Assembly: GCA_938082505.1 (NCBI GenBank) | Contig: CALLLH010000032.1 | Location: forward strand, 1 to 57,520 | DNA from: an uncultured Flavobacteriales bacterium | GTDB lineage: Bacteria > Bacteroidota > Bacteroidia > Flavobacteriales_D > Sanyastnellaceae | DNA length: 57,520 nucleotides | Direction: 5' to 3' | In this document: one piece after another, positions 17,375 through 25,765 of the stretch | Position numbering within the stretch: position 1 is the first letter of the stretch | Layout of the letters: each line of letters opens with the position of its first letter | Notes under the pieces: model-generated | The model's database searches: none | Told to the model about the DNA's origin: nothing | The model's input: only the letters and a program-made list of their open reading frames with translations | Program-made: the position numbers and the translations under genes

Positions 17375-18212
17375 CGCCCCCATCGGGATTTTTGACTCCG
17401 GCATTGGCGGCCTGACGGTGGCCCATGCCATGGCGCAGGCCATGCCGGCCGAACGCATGCTGTATTTCGGGGATACGGCGCACATGCCCTACGGCGACCG
17501 TTCTGCAGAGTTGGTGCGTTCTTATTCCACCCGAATCGCCCGTTTTCTGGTGGAAGAGGGCTGCAAAGCCGTCGTCATCGCTTGCAATTCCGCGTCGGCC
17601 ACCGCGAAACGAGCGGTTCAGGAGGCCGTGGGTCCGGAAATACCAGTCATCGATGTGGTCGCACCCGTTGTGGAAGACCTGGTGCGAAGAGGTGTTGAGC
17701 ACGTGGGCATCATCGGCACCCGGGCCACCATCGGCAGTGGCATTTATGGCCAATCGTTGAGGGAGGCGCACGCCCGGGAGGGCCTCAAGGGGCTGCGTGT
17801 CGAAGAATGGGCGACGCCGTTGCTCGCACCCCTGATTGAGGAAGGTTGGCAGGACCATGAACTCATGGACCCGGTCATCAGATCCTACCTCGGTGCGGCA
17901 GGCTGGTTGGATGGGGCCTCCTGCGCACTGGACGCCCTTGTCCTGGGTTGCACCCATTACCCGATGGCCGAGCAGGCGGTGCGCAGGGTGGTGGGCCCGG
18001 ACGTCGAGTTGGTCGATGGCCCAGCCATCGTGGCCAAGGCAGTTCAGGCAACAATGGCGGATGGTGACCTGATGGCGTCCCCGGAGTATTCGCTGGCCCA
18101 CGGACACGGTTTCATGGTCAGCGACCTCACCGAAAACTTCGCCCGCTCGGCCCACCGGTTCTTTGGCCGGGAGATTCCACTGGTAGCGGGCGGGCCCTGG
18201 TTCATGGCCTGA
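17325..18212 (+). CDS. murI: Glutamate racemase
   Basis: MurI makes D-glutamate for peptidoglycan. Both catalytic cysteines are present, Cys87 in ACNSASATA and Cys209 in LGCTHYP with His211. Asp24 lies in FDSGIGGLTV, and YFGDTAHMPYGDRS matches the family. I chose ATG 17325, which overlaps the upstream ompH gene by 50 bases and gives a 295-residue protein. A TTG at 17364 would give a more typical short N-terminus. The enzyme core is the same either way. The gene ends 5 bases before the convergent carbonic-anhydrase gene. Confidence 0.93.
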   Translation: MAVRTSFPSSRPSLASDAPIGIFDSGIGGLTVAHAMAQAMPAERMLYFGDTAHMPYGDRSAELVRSYSTRIARFLVEEGCKAVVIACNSASATAKRAVQEAVGPEIPVIDVVAPVVEDLVRRGVEHVGIIGTRATIGSGIYGQSLREAHAREGLKGLRVEEWATPLLAPLIEEGWQDHELMDPVIRSYLGAAGWLDGASCALDALVLGCTHYPMAEQAVRRVVGPDVELVDGPAIVAKAVQATMADGDLMASPEYSLAHGHGFMVSDLTENFARSAHRFFGREIPLVAGGPWFMA

Positions 18213-18217
18213 CCCCT

Positions 18218-18772
18218 TCAGTCGTCGGCATTGGTGTCGTCAGCAAACCAGCCGGCGTACTCCTTGTAGCGTTCGGCGGTGACGGCCACATGTTCGGCCA
18301 GCTCACCCCCTATGTTCTTGACGCGGCGGGCAGGAACCCCTGCCCACAGCTCTCCCGGGGCAATGACCGTATCCTCCAGGACCACGGCACCGGCCGCCAC
18401 GATGGCACCTGCTCCGACATCGGCCCGGTCCATCACCACGGATCCCATTCCGATGAGGGCACCTTCGCCCACAGTGCAGCCATGCACGATGGCATTGTGG
18501 CCTATGCTTGCCCTGTCACGGATAAGCAGGCTCGTCTTTTTGTAGGTCCCATGCAGCACGGCTCCGTCCTGCACATTGACCATGTCGCCGATGCGGATGG
18601 CGCAGACATCCCCCCGAACAACGGCACCAAACCAGATGCTGCAGTCCTTTCCTGTGGTCACATCCCCTACGACGGTGCAGTTCGGGGCGAGCCAGGTGCC
18701 GGTCCCGAATTCGGGATGGACCCCATGGACAGGGAGCACTACGGGTTGCTGGACGGAACGTGGATTCTCCAT
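18218..18772 (-). CDS. Gamma-carbonic anhydrase family protein
   Basis: This is a 184-residue left-handed beta-helix protein with hexapeptide repeats (for example TVVGDVTTGKDCSIWFG and ASIGHNAIVHGCTVGEGALIGMG). Three His at 74, 92 and 97 keep the H-x4-H spacing of the zinc site in gamma carbonic anhydrases, and the substrate-side RGD block RGDVCAIRIG is present. Many YrdA/PaaY-like members bind metal, but their carbonic anhydrase activity is variable, so hydration of CO2 is likely but not certain. It is cytoplasmic. It lies 32 bases downstream of comM, with its own -7-like box. Confidence 0.86.
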   Translation of the reverse strand: MENPRSVQQPVVLPVHGVHPEFGTGTWLAPNCTVVGDVTTGKDCSIWFGAVVRGDVCAIRIGDMVNVQDGAVLHGTYKKTSLLIRDRASIGHNAIVHGCTVGEGALIGMGSVVMDRADVGAGAIVAAGAVVLEDTVIAPGELWAGVPARRVKNIGGELAEHVAVTAERYKEYAGWFADDTNADD

Positions 18773-18776
18773 GAGG

Positions 18777-18784
18777 GAAAGTTA
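18777..18784 (-). promoter_or_regulatory. -7-like box immediately before the gamma-CA start
   Basis: On the minus strand TAACTTTC lies four bases before the ATG. It mismatches TAnnTTTG only at the last base. If used, transcription would begin at about the start codon, giving a leaderless message. Confidence 0.3.
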
Positions 18785-18804
18785 GTTCGGTCCGGCCATG
18801 GCCA

Positions 18805-20421
18805 TCATGAGGAGCCCGCAAACAATGAAGCGCCCTCCATCGGTGAGGAAGTGCCCGTGGGATCAGGGGACCGGTGGCCCCGACGAAAGGCGATGGCCTC
18901 GGCGATGTCGGTTGGACCGACATCGTCACGACCGTCGAGGTCGGCCAAGGTGCGCGACATCCGCAGGATGCGGGTGTGGGTTCGAGCGCTGAATTCGAAC
19001 TGTTCCATGGCGCGCCTCAGCAAGTGGTCGCCTTCATTGTCCAAAACGACCAGGTCGTGCAGGATGGCACCTTCCAAGCGGTGATTCGTGACGCCGTCCG
19101 GGTTCCGCGTCGATTGCATGAGCCGGGCCGTAGCGACCCTTCTGCGCCAGAAGCGGGCCCTCTCAAGCCGTCCTTCCCGTTTGAGTTGGCCCTGTTCACC
19201 CCGCTCCGGAATGAGGTCTTGCACCGGCACGGCATCCACCGCGAGGTGAATGTCGATGCGGTCGAGGAGTGGCGCGCTGATTTTGCGCATGTACTGTTGG
19301 CGGGCATGCCGACTGCAGCTGCAGCGTTTGCGCCGTGCAGGGTCATGGGAGTACATGCCGCACGGGCATGGGTTCATGGCGGCGATCAATTGGAACGCCG
19401 CGGGAAACACGACCGTGGAGCGCGCACGGCTGACGGTCATTTCACGGGTTTCCATGGGTTGGCGCAGCACTTCCAAAACGTGGCGGGGCATTTCCGGGAG
19501 TTCATCGAGGAACAGCACACCGGCGTGGGCCAGGCTGATTTCACCAGGTCTCGGGTCCGACCCCCCTCCTACGAGGGCCACATCGGAAATCGTGTGGTGG
19601 GGGCTGCGGAAGGGACGCTGGAGGATGAGCCCGCCCGTTCTTCCGGAACGGTCCGAAACGGAATGAATGCGGTTCACTTCAATGGCCTCATGGACGTCAA
19701 GTGGGGGCAATAGGCCCACCATGGCGCGGGCGAGCATGGATTTTCCGGAGCCCGGGGGGCCGACCATGCAGACGTTGTGTCCACCGGCCGCGGCCAGGGC
19801 CATGGCGGCCATGGCGCGCTCCTGACCTCGGATATCGGCCAGAGGTTCGAGCGAGGTGGCTTCCTGGCGGCAGAGCAGGCCCTCGAGGTCACCCGAAAGA
19901 GGACCGATGGGCCGCGCTCCCGAAAGGTGTTCGAGGACGGAGGAAAGGTGCCCGGCTCCGAAGACCGCCACTTCGGGCAGGAAGGCTGCGGCCTCGGCCG
20001 ACGAATGGGGCAGGAGCAGTCCCCGCATGCCAGGGGACCGCGCCGCCTGGGCCAGGGCCAATCCCCCGCGCACCGGCCGCAGCGCTCCATCCAATGCCAG
20101 TTCTCCCATCATCATCCACCCCTCCAATGCTTCCGCCTCGATCTGACCGGAGGCAGCGAGGATGCCCACGGCAAGGGGCAGGTCGTAGGCGGCGCCCTCC
20201 TTGCGGAGTCCGGCCGGGGCGAGGTTGATGGTGATGCCTTTGCCCGGCCAACGGTAACCCAGGTGTTCGATGGCGCTCTTGATGCGCTGTTGGCTTTCCC
20301 TCACCGCGCTGTCGGGAAGACCGACCATCAGAAAATGGATGCCCCGGTCGACGCGGACCTCCACGGTAACGGGCACGGCTTCGACGCCCCGCAGGGCGGC
20401 AGCATGCAATCGAACCAGCAT
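18805..20421 (-). CDS. comM: YifB/ComM family Mg-chelatase-like AAA+ ATPase
   Basis: The 538-residue protein has the ComM N-terminal domain (HFLMVGLPDSAVRESQQRI and ITINLAPAGLRKEGAAYDLPLA). An AAA+ core follows, with Walker A GPPGSGKS (residues 221-228), a Walker B segment VLFLDELPE and the LQRPFRSPHHTISD sensor region. Then comes a Cys cluster CPCGMYSHDPARRKRCSCS, where zinc is plausible. ComM is known as a hexameric branch-migration helicase that helps integrate DNA during natural transformation. This member alone does not prove competence. It starts 12 bases downstream of the gmhA stop, so the two may share a transcript. Confidence 0.92.
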   Translation of the reverse strand: MLVRLHAAALRGVEAVPVTVEVRVDRGIHFLMVGLPDSAVRESQQRIKSAIEHLGYRWPGKGITINLAPAGLRKEGAAYDLPLAVGILAASGQIEAEALEGWMMMGELALDGALRPVRGGLALAQAARSPGMRGLLLPHSSAEAAAFLPEVAVFGAGHLSSVLEHLSGARPIGPLSGDLEGLLCRQEATSLEPLADIRGQERAMAAMALAAAGGHNVCMVGPPGSGKSMLARAMVGLLPPLDVHEAIEVNRIHSVSDRSGRTGGLILQRPFRSPHHTISDVALVGGGSDPRPGEISLAHAGVLFLDELPEMPRHVLEVLRQPMETREMTVSRARSTVVFPAAFQLIAAMNPCPCGMYSHDPARRKRCSCSRHARQQYMRKISAPLLDRIDIHLAVDAVPVQDLIPERGEQGQLKREGRLERARFWRRRVATARLMQSTRNPDGVTNHRLEGAILHDLVVLDNEGDHLLRRAMEQFEFSARTHTRILRMSRTLADLDGRDDVGPTDIAEAIAFRRGHRSPDPTGTSSPMEGASLFAGSS

Positions 20422-20433
20422 GGATGTCCGGGG

Positions 20434-21012
20434 TCAGGCGCAGTGGGCCTCGATGTGGTCGATCAAGGCATGGATGCACTTGATGTGGACCTCTTGGATG
20501 CGGTCGGCGGCACCATGCCACGGCACGCGAACTTCCGCATCGCACAGCGCGGCGAGTTCACCTCCATCCTTTCCGGTGAGACCGACGACCTTCATTCCAG
20601 CCGCTCGGGCGGACTGGGCGGCCCGGATGACGTTGGCGGAATGGCCCGATGTGGAGATGGCGAGCAGCACATCTCCAGGGCGTCCCACGGCCTCCACGAA
20701 ACGAGAGAACACGGCATCGAAACCATAGTCGTTGCCCACACAGGTCAGGTGGGAGGGGTCCGAGATGGCGATGGCAGGGAGCGCCTTCCGGTCTTCCCGA
20801 TAGCGCCCCGAAAGCTCCTCGGCGAAATGCATGGCGTCACACATGGAGCCCCCATTTCCGCAGGAGATGACCTTGCCCCCATTCACGATGGCATCCACCA
20901 TCAACCCTCCTGCCTGTTCGAGGGCATGGAGCTGCTTGTCTTCGGACAGGAAGGCGGCGAGGACGCTATGCGCTTCCTCGAAATGCTGGCGTATGCGGAG
21001 GGCTTTTTCCAT
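20434..21012 (-). CDS. gmhA: Sedoheptulose 7-phosphate isomerase
   Basis: The 192-residue SIS-domain protein has the same length as Escherichia coli GmhA and keeps its motifs: [60 protein letters not shown] and [16 protein letters not shown]. The Glu of AEEL and the His of QEVHIK correspond to the catalytic and zinc residues. GmhA starts ADP-heptose synthesis for the lipopolysaccharide core. The other pathway genes (hldE, gmhB, hldD) are not in this window. The gene ends 12 bases before comM begins and stands 83 bases from dsbD. Confidence 0.9.
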   Translation of the reverse strand: MEKALRIRQHFEEAHSVLAAFLSEDKQLHALEQAGGLMVDAIVNGGKVISCGNGGSMCDAMHFAEELSGRYREDRKALPAIAISDPSHLTCVGNDYGFDAVFSRFVEAVGRPGDVLLAISTSGHSANVIRAAQSARAAGMKVVGLTGKDGGELAALCDAEVRVPWHGAADRIQEVHIKCIHALIDHIEAHCA

Positions 21013-21095
21013 GGAGCCAAGGTGCAGAGCGCAAGCTAAGGACCGACAGCCGATGCGCAGCCGTAGCCGGTTGCTTCATGCCTGTCGGGGTCGGC

Positions 21096-23540
21096 TTACT
21101 TGCCCGCCTTGAACCGGGCCATGTTTTCCTTGAGGAAGGCGACGAATTTCTCTGGATCGGGGTCATAACCAACGCCTTGGCCCAAGGCTTCCCCGTCGTG
21201 GTCGATCATGACATAGAAGGGCTGGGCATTGGTTCCGAACCGCGAAGCCTGCAGGTAGGTCCACTTGTTGCCGACCGTGCGGACGCGGAAATCCTTCCCC
21301 CCGAACTGTTCGACCCGTTGCTCTTCTTCCGGCAGGGCCTTGCGTTCGTCCACATACAGCGAGACCAGGACGGCCTCCTCCGTCATGTAGCGGACCACAT
21401 CGGGGTGGGGCCAGACTTGCTCCTCCATCTTGCGGCAGTTCACACAGGCCCATCCCGTGAAGTCAAGGATCATCGGTTTGCCTTCGGCACGCGCTGCGGC
21501 CAGGCCTTCCTCGTAGTCGCGGAATCGGGCCTCCACGTGTCCCGAGGCAGCGGTGCCGCCCGACCCATGGTCACCGCCTCCGACGCCACCGGCACTCTCC
21601 GCATAGAAGAGCGGAGGCGGGAACCCGGAAATCAGATTCAACGGAGCGCCCCACAGGCCCGGCACCATGTAGATCGCAAGGACCAGGAACAGGGTTCCAA
21701 GTCCCCATCGTCCGACGCTCATGCGTTCGAGCTTGCTGTCGTGCGGGAACCGCAGTCCTCCGTACAGATAGACCGCAATGCACAGGGCCACCGCGATCCA
21801 GATGGCGATGAACAGCTCCCTTTTGAGCAGGCCGAGTTGGAGCACGAGGTCCGCATTGGACAGGAATTTGAAGGCGAAACCGATCTCGAGCAGGCCGAGC
21901 ACCACCTTGACACTCGTCAACCAACCCCCGCTCTGGGGCAGTGAATTGAGCCACCCCGGAAAGGCGCTGAAGAGTGTAAACGGTATGGCAAGGGCGAGCG
22001 AGAACCCGAACATGACGGCAATGGGCCCGCCGTAATCCCCTGTTGCGGCGCCGGCGAGGGCGCTTCCCACGAGGGGACCGGTGCAGCTGAAGCTCACGAT
22101 GGCCAGCGTCGCGGCCATGAAGAAAATGCCGATCAACCCGCCCCGGTCCGCCTGGGCATCCATCTTGTTGGCCCAGCTCGAGGGCAACTGGATTTCAAAA
22201 GCCCCGAGGAAGCTCACCCCGAAAACCACCAGCAGCAGGAACAGGAAGAGGTTGAAGTAGGGGTCGGTCGAGATGAGGTTGAGCACGTCCACGCCGAAAA
22301 CAGCGGTGAGCACCAGACCAAGTCCCGTGTAAATGAAGATGATGCTCGCACCATAAATGAGGGCGTTGCGGATGCCCTCTGCCCGGGTCTTGGATTGCTT
22401 CGTGAAGAAGCTCACCGTCATTGGAATCAAGGGGAAGACGCACGGTGTGAACAGGGCGGCGAAGCCGAGCCCCATGCCGAGGATGAACAACACCAGCAGG
22501 CCATCACCGGCGCCTTCATCTTCTCCGGTGTCGGAAGAACCCGCTTCCTGACCGGGACACAATTCCGGCACGTCCGCCGTGTTGGCGTCATCCACAGAGA
22601 GGTGGAATTCCACGTCAGGAGGAAAGATGCATTTCGTGTCATCGCAGGTCATGTAGGTGAGGAGACCATCAATCTTCTCGGGCTGCTCTTCCGTCCAGCT
22701 CAAAGGGAGCGCCCAGCGCACCGTGCCCTCAAAGGACTTCACGTCCTTGTCGAAATTCGGATCGAAGTGCACCTCGGGAGTGCATTCTTGCAGGCCGCCC
22801 AACGCGACGCCTTCCGTAGCGATGGTGAAGCCCGTCGGTATCGGACCGTCCAGCGGATCGTTGTCATTGCTGTAGACATGCCACCCGTCCTCGATCACCG
22901 CGGTGGCCACGATGGTGGCGCTGCGCTCCCCGGTGCTGTGCAGCGCGATGTCCCACTTTACCGGGTCGTAAATGCCCATGGGAGATTCCGGCTCTTCGGA
23001 GCCGAATGCCCCGTGACCCCCTGAACCGGTCCCGCAGTAATCAGGCTTGGCGCTTTCGGGCTTCAAGTCGGACAGGGCAAGGGCGAAATCCACGTCCTCC
23101 GGCGGCAGGCACTTGCTCTCGTCGCACACCATGAAGGTGAGATAGCCCTTCACCGTATCGGGGATGGCTCCGGGAAAGGACAGCGTATGCACCCAGTGGG
23201 TCTCCTTTTCGAAGAAGAGGAGGTCCATCATGAAGTTGGGGTCGTATTCGAGGTGGGGCTCACACTCCGCAGCCGCCGTATCCGCCGTGGACACCCCTTC
23301 GGTCTCGATGGTGAAGGTCGTCGGGATGGGACCGTCGAATGGATTGAGGAATTGGCTGTACACGTGCCATCCAGCATCGATTTCAGCGTGGAAATCCAGG
23401 TCGAGGGTGCCATCACCGTTGTCATAGAGGGCGACATTCCACGAGACGGGATCGTGGATCTGCGCCTGGAGGGCGGGGGAGGAGACCAACGCCGGGAGGA
23501 CGATGGCAAACCAGGAAATGAGGAGCTGCAGGGGCTTCAC
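21096..23540 (-). CDS. dsbD: DsbD-like protein-disulfide reductase with two N-terminal redox domains
   Basis: The protein is 814 residues from a GTG at 23540, which begins a signal peptide ending PALVSSPALQAQ. Two tandem DsbD alpha-type domains follow. Domain one (about residues 27-165) carries Cys139-x4-Cys144, and domain two (about 188-318) carries Cys299-x4-Cys304. Then an eight-helix CcdA-like membrane domain has Cys367 in TPCVFP and a second Cys in SFSCTGPL. A C-terminal thioredoxin domain has the pair WACVNCRKM. DsbD passes electrons from cytoplasmic thioredoxin to periplasmic thiols. The duplicated N-terminal domain is unusual against the proteobacterial layout. The frame is open further upstream without any signal peptide. 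Confidence 0.88.
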   Translation of the reverse strand: MKPLQLLISWFAIVLPALVSSPALQAQIHDPVSWNVALYDNGDGTLDLDFHAEIDAGWHVYSQFLNPFDGPIPTTFTIETEGVSTADTAAAECEPHLEYDPNFMMDLLFFEKETHWVHTLSFPGAIPDTVKGYLTFMVCDESKCLPPEDVDFALALSDLKPESAKPDYCGTGSGGHGAFGSEEPESPMGIYDPVKWDIALHSTGERSATIVATAVIEDGWHVYSNDNDPLDGPIPTGFTIATEGVALGGLQECTPEVHFDPNFDKDVKSFEGTVRWALPLSWTEEQPEKIDGLLTYMTCDDTKCIFPPDVEFHLSVDDANTADVPELCPGQEAGSSDTGEDEGAGDGLLVLFILGMGLGFAALFTPCVFPLIPMTVSFFTKQSKTRAEGIRNALIYGASIIFIYTGLGLVLTAVFGVDVLNLISTDPYFNLFLFLLLVVFGVSFLGAFEIQLPSSWANKMDAQADRGGLIGIFFMAATLAIVSFSCTGPLVGSALAGAATGDYGGPIAVMFGFSLALAIPFTLFSAFPGWLNSLPQSGGWLTSVKVVLGLLEIGFAFKFLSNADLVLQLGLLKRELFIAIWIAVALCIAVYLYGGLRFPHDSKLERMSVGRWGLGTLFLVLAIYMVPGLWGAPLNLISGFPPPLFYAESAGGVGGGDHGSGGTAASGHVEARFRDYEEGLAAARAEGKPMILDFTGWACVNCRKMEEQVWPHPDVVRYMTEEAVLVSLYVDERKALPEEEQRVEQFGGKDFRVRTVGNKWTYLQASRFGTNAQPFYVMIDHDGEALGQGVGYDPDPEKFVAFLKENMARFKAGK

Positions 23541-23561
23541 GGCACGTTGCTTTGCGGTCGG

Positions 23562-23569
23562 GAAAGATA
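23562..23569 (-). promoter_or_regulatory. -7-like box upstream of dsbD
   Basis: TATCTTTC on the minus strand mismatches TAnnTTTG only at the final base. It lies 21 bases before the GTG start and supports that start choice. Confidence 0.35.
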
Positions 23570-23647
23570 ATGCCGAGGCACCCGTGGTACAGGCTCCTGC
23601 GGGCCAAAGCATGTCAATCGGGAGCTTTCCCACGCTGCCGCACGGAT

Positions 23648-24370
23648 TCAGAGGGTGATTTCCTGCCCGATGGCCAATCCGAATCGCCTCCGAATCAGGG
23701 CGCTGCCCGCATACACCAGCGGTGTATCCAGCGCGGCGACGAGGACTTTGAAGCTGAACCCATTGACCAACAGTCCTCCGAAGAGGGCCCACTCAATCTC
23801 CCCGGCACCGCACAGCAACACGAGCACCACCAGGGTGTCCACGAACTGGGAAGGGATGGTCGAAAAATTGTTGCGCAGCCACAGCATGCGGCCCCCGGTC
23901 CGGTGTTTCCAGAAGTGGAAGATCCGGACATCGAGGAACTGGGCGATGAGGTAGGCCGCCATGGAGGCCCCTACGGCGAGGACCGTCTGTCCGAAGACAT
24001 GGTTGAATTCGCTGTCGGTCACCGGGGACCAGGCCGTTGCGGGAGCGCAGCCTGCCAGCAAGATGATGCCCAAGGTGAACAGCGAGGCGACGAGTCCTCC
24101 CTTGACCACATCATCCGCCCGCTTCTTGCCATAGATCTCGGAGATGAGATCCGTGACGAGGAAGGTCAGGGGGTAGGGCAACAGGCCCACACTGGCCTCG
24201 AAGGAATACTCCATCCCGGGCAGGACCCAGAAAAAGAACTTGCGGAAGATCAGGTTGCAGCTGACCAGACTTGCAATGAACAAGGCCGCCAGTCCGAGGT
24301 ACAGTCCGAGGGCGAATTCACGGTCTTTCTCCGATGCGGGCTTCAGGGGGGGTGGCAGGGCGTGATCCAT
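23648..24370 (-). CDS. Queuosine precursor transporter (YhhQ/VUT family)
   Basis: This 240-residue membrane protein shows about six hydrophobic helices. Family signatures are LFIASLVSCNLIF, the acidic-aromatic LTFLVTDLISEIYGKKRA and RNNFSTIPSQFVDTLVVL. YhhQ-family carriers import 7-cyano- or 7-aminomethyl-7-deazaguanine for queuosine in tRNA. That activity is established for the E. coli member and inferred here. It follows tilS by 18 bases on the same strand, so both could share a transcript. Confidence 0.88.
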   Translation of the reverse strand: MDHALPPPLKPASEKDREFALGLYLGLAALFIASLVSCNLIFRKFFFWVLPGMEYSFEASVGLLPYPLTFLVTDLISEIYGKKRADDVVKGGLVASLFTLGIILLAGCAPATAWSPVTDSEFNHVFGQTVLAVGASMAAYLIAQFLDVRIFHFWKHRTGGRMLWLRNNFSTIPSQFVDTLVVLVLLCGAGEIEWALFGGLLVNGFSFKVLVAALDTPLVYAGSALIRRRFGLAIGQEITL

Positions 24371-24383
24371 GGATTCTGCGCGA

Positions 24384-24391
24384 CCAAATTA
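24384..24391 (-). promoter_or_regulatory. Weak -7-like box before the YhhQ gene
   Basis: TAATTTGG on the minus strand overlaps the tilS stop codon and lies 13 bases before the YhhQ-family ATG. It has one mismatch to TAnnTTTG. It is weak evidence for an internal promoter. Confidence 0.22.
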
Positions 24392-25765
24392 CCGAGTGTT
24401 GGTCCATCGGAGTTCGAGGCAGAGGCGATCTCCATCGGTATCCGGTTGGAGAGCGGCATGGCGGTCGATCCGGTGCCCGACAAGCCAGGCGAGCCGACCG
24501 TCGGCCTGTTCGACCACCCATTGGCCGGCCCGCTGAACCGCGGGAACCTTGCGCTGCGTCAGGACATCGGAGACGAGCTGAGTCCCGGACATGCCGAGTG
24601 GGGCCATGCGGTCGCCCTCCCTCCACGGTCGCAGCATCAAGGGCAGGCTGAGCCTTGACCACTCCAACTCGGCCGTTCCGTCCGCAGGGTTCGGTCGGTG
24701 TTCCGCCTCCAGGGAGACCAGCCGCCAGGACAACCTGCCATCGGGGGTGGTCATTTCCCCCGCCCGACCATCGGCCGCTTCGGGGTCCGGCTGCCATGAC
24801 CGGGGACTTCTGTCGATACCGGCATCCAATGGACGGGCCACGAGGGCGTCCCTTTCGCGGGTGACGGAGTGGGTCGCCGAGCACCGACGCCGGCCGACCT
24901 CCGTGCCCTCAAGCGAGAGGTCGAACAGGGCGCTGGCTTGACTTGGACCGAAGCCGAAGTGGCGCGACCAGAGTATGACCATCTGCAAGGGGGACGGAGC
25001 CCGGGAAAGCCAATCCAACGGAAGCACGCCCTCCGAGGAGGAGGACCGGGCGAGCAGGTCTTCAGAATGGGAGCGCCATTCTCCGGCGAGGGCCCCCCAG
25101 CGTTTGAGCCCGGCATCCCATCCCGGCCGGATGCTGTCCATCAAGGGGATCAACTCCTGTCGGATGCGGTTGCGCAGGAAGTCCGGCGAAACATTCGTCT
25201 TGTCCTCCCGCCAAGCCAATCCCGCTTCGGCCAGGGCGGACCGGAGCTCTGATTTCGATGACCCGAGAAACGGCCGGCCCAACAGGAATCCGAAATCCCG
25301 GTGGAACGCCTTCATTCCGGAGAGGGACTCCGGGCCGCTTCCACGCAGGAGATGCAGCAACCGGGTCTCGCGTTGATCATCGCCATGGTGGGCGGTCAGG
25401 ACGATGCCCTCTGCCCCGACGGTTTCAGCCATCCAACCATACCGTGCGGCCCTTGCCGCCGCCTCCAGTCCGGCTTGGCGCCGCTCCGGAGAATCGGCCA
25501 GCCCCTCCACCCTGTGCCACAGGAAGGGCCAACCCGCGCGTTCGGCTTCGGCGCGCACGAAGGCCATGTCCGCAGCTGATTCCGGGCGCAGTCCGTGGTC
25601 CACATGCAGCACGCCGAAAGTGCCGCCCAGGGTCCGGGCGGCATGGAAGAGCGCCATTGAATCCAATCCCCCGGACACGGCTAGCCAGATGGTCCGGCCA
25701 TCGGAGACATGGGCCCCAATCCAGGACGAGAGAGCCTTCGTGAGGGGTTGGAATGCATCAGCCAT
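24389..25765 (-). CDS. tilS: tRNA(Ile)-lysidine synthase
   Basis: TilS puts lysine on C34 of tRNA-Ile so that it reads AUA. The 458-residue protein begins with the N-type ATP pyrophosphatase PP-loop AVSGGLDSMAL, then HVDHGLRPESAADM and LTAHHGDDQRETRLLHLLRGSG, all TilS signatures. A C-terminal domain ends with a motif about redundant metal-free binding of the tRNA arm (LMLRPWREGDRMAPLGM), which is typical of full-length bacterial TilS. The ATG at 25765 overlaps the upstream pabB stop by 8 bases, so translation of the two is probably coupled. An open frame extends a little further but lacks family similarity. Confidence 0.93.
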   Translation of the reverse strand: MADAFQPLTKALSSWIGAHVSDGRTIWLAVSGGLDSMALFHAARTLGGTFGVLHVDHGLRPESAADMAFVRAEAERAGWPFLWHRVEGLADSPERRQAGLEAAARAARYGWMAETVGAEGIVLTAHHGDDQRETRLLHLLRGSGPESLSGMKAFHRDFGFLLGRPFLGSSKSELRSALAEAGLAWREDKTNVSPDFLRNRIRQELIPLMDSIRPGWDAGLKRWGALAGEWRSHSEDLLARSSSSEGVLPLDWLSRAPSPLQMVILWSRHFGFGPSQASALFDLSLEGTEVGRRRCSATHSVTRERDALVARPLDAGIDRSPRSWQPDPEAADGRAGEMTTPDGRLSWRLVSLEAEHRPNPADGTAELEWSRLSLPLMLRPWREGDRMAPLGMSGTQLVSDVLTQRKVPAVQRAGQWVVEQADGRLAWLVGHRIDRHAALQPDTDGDRLCLELRWTNTR

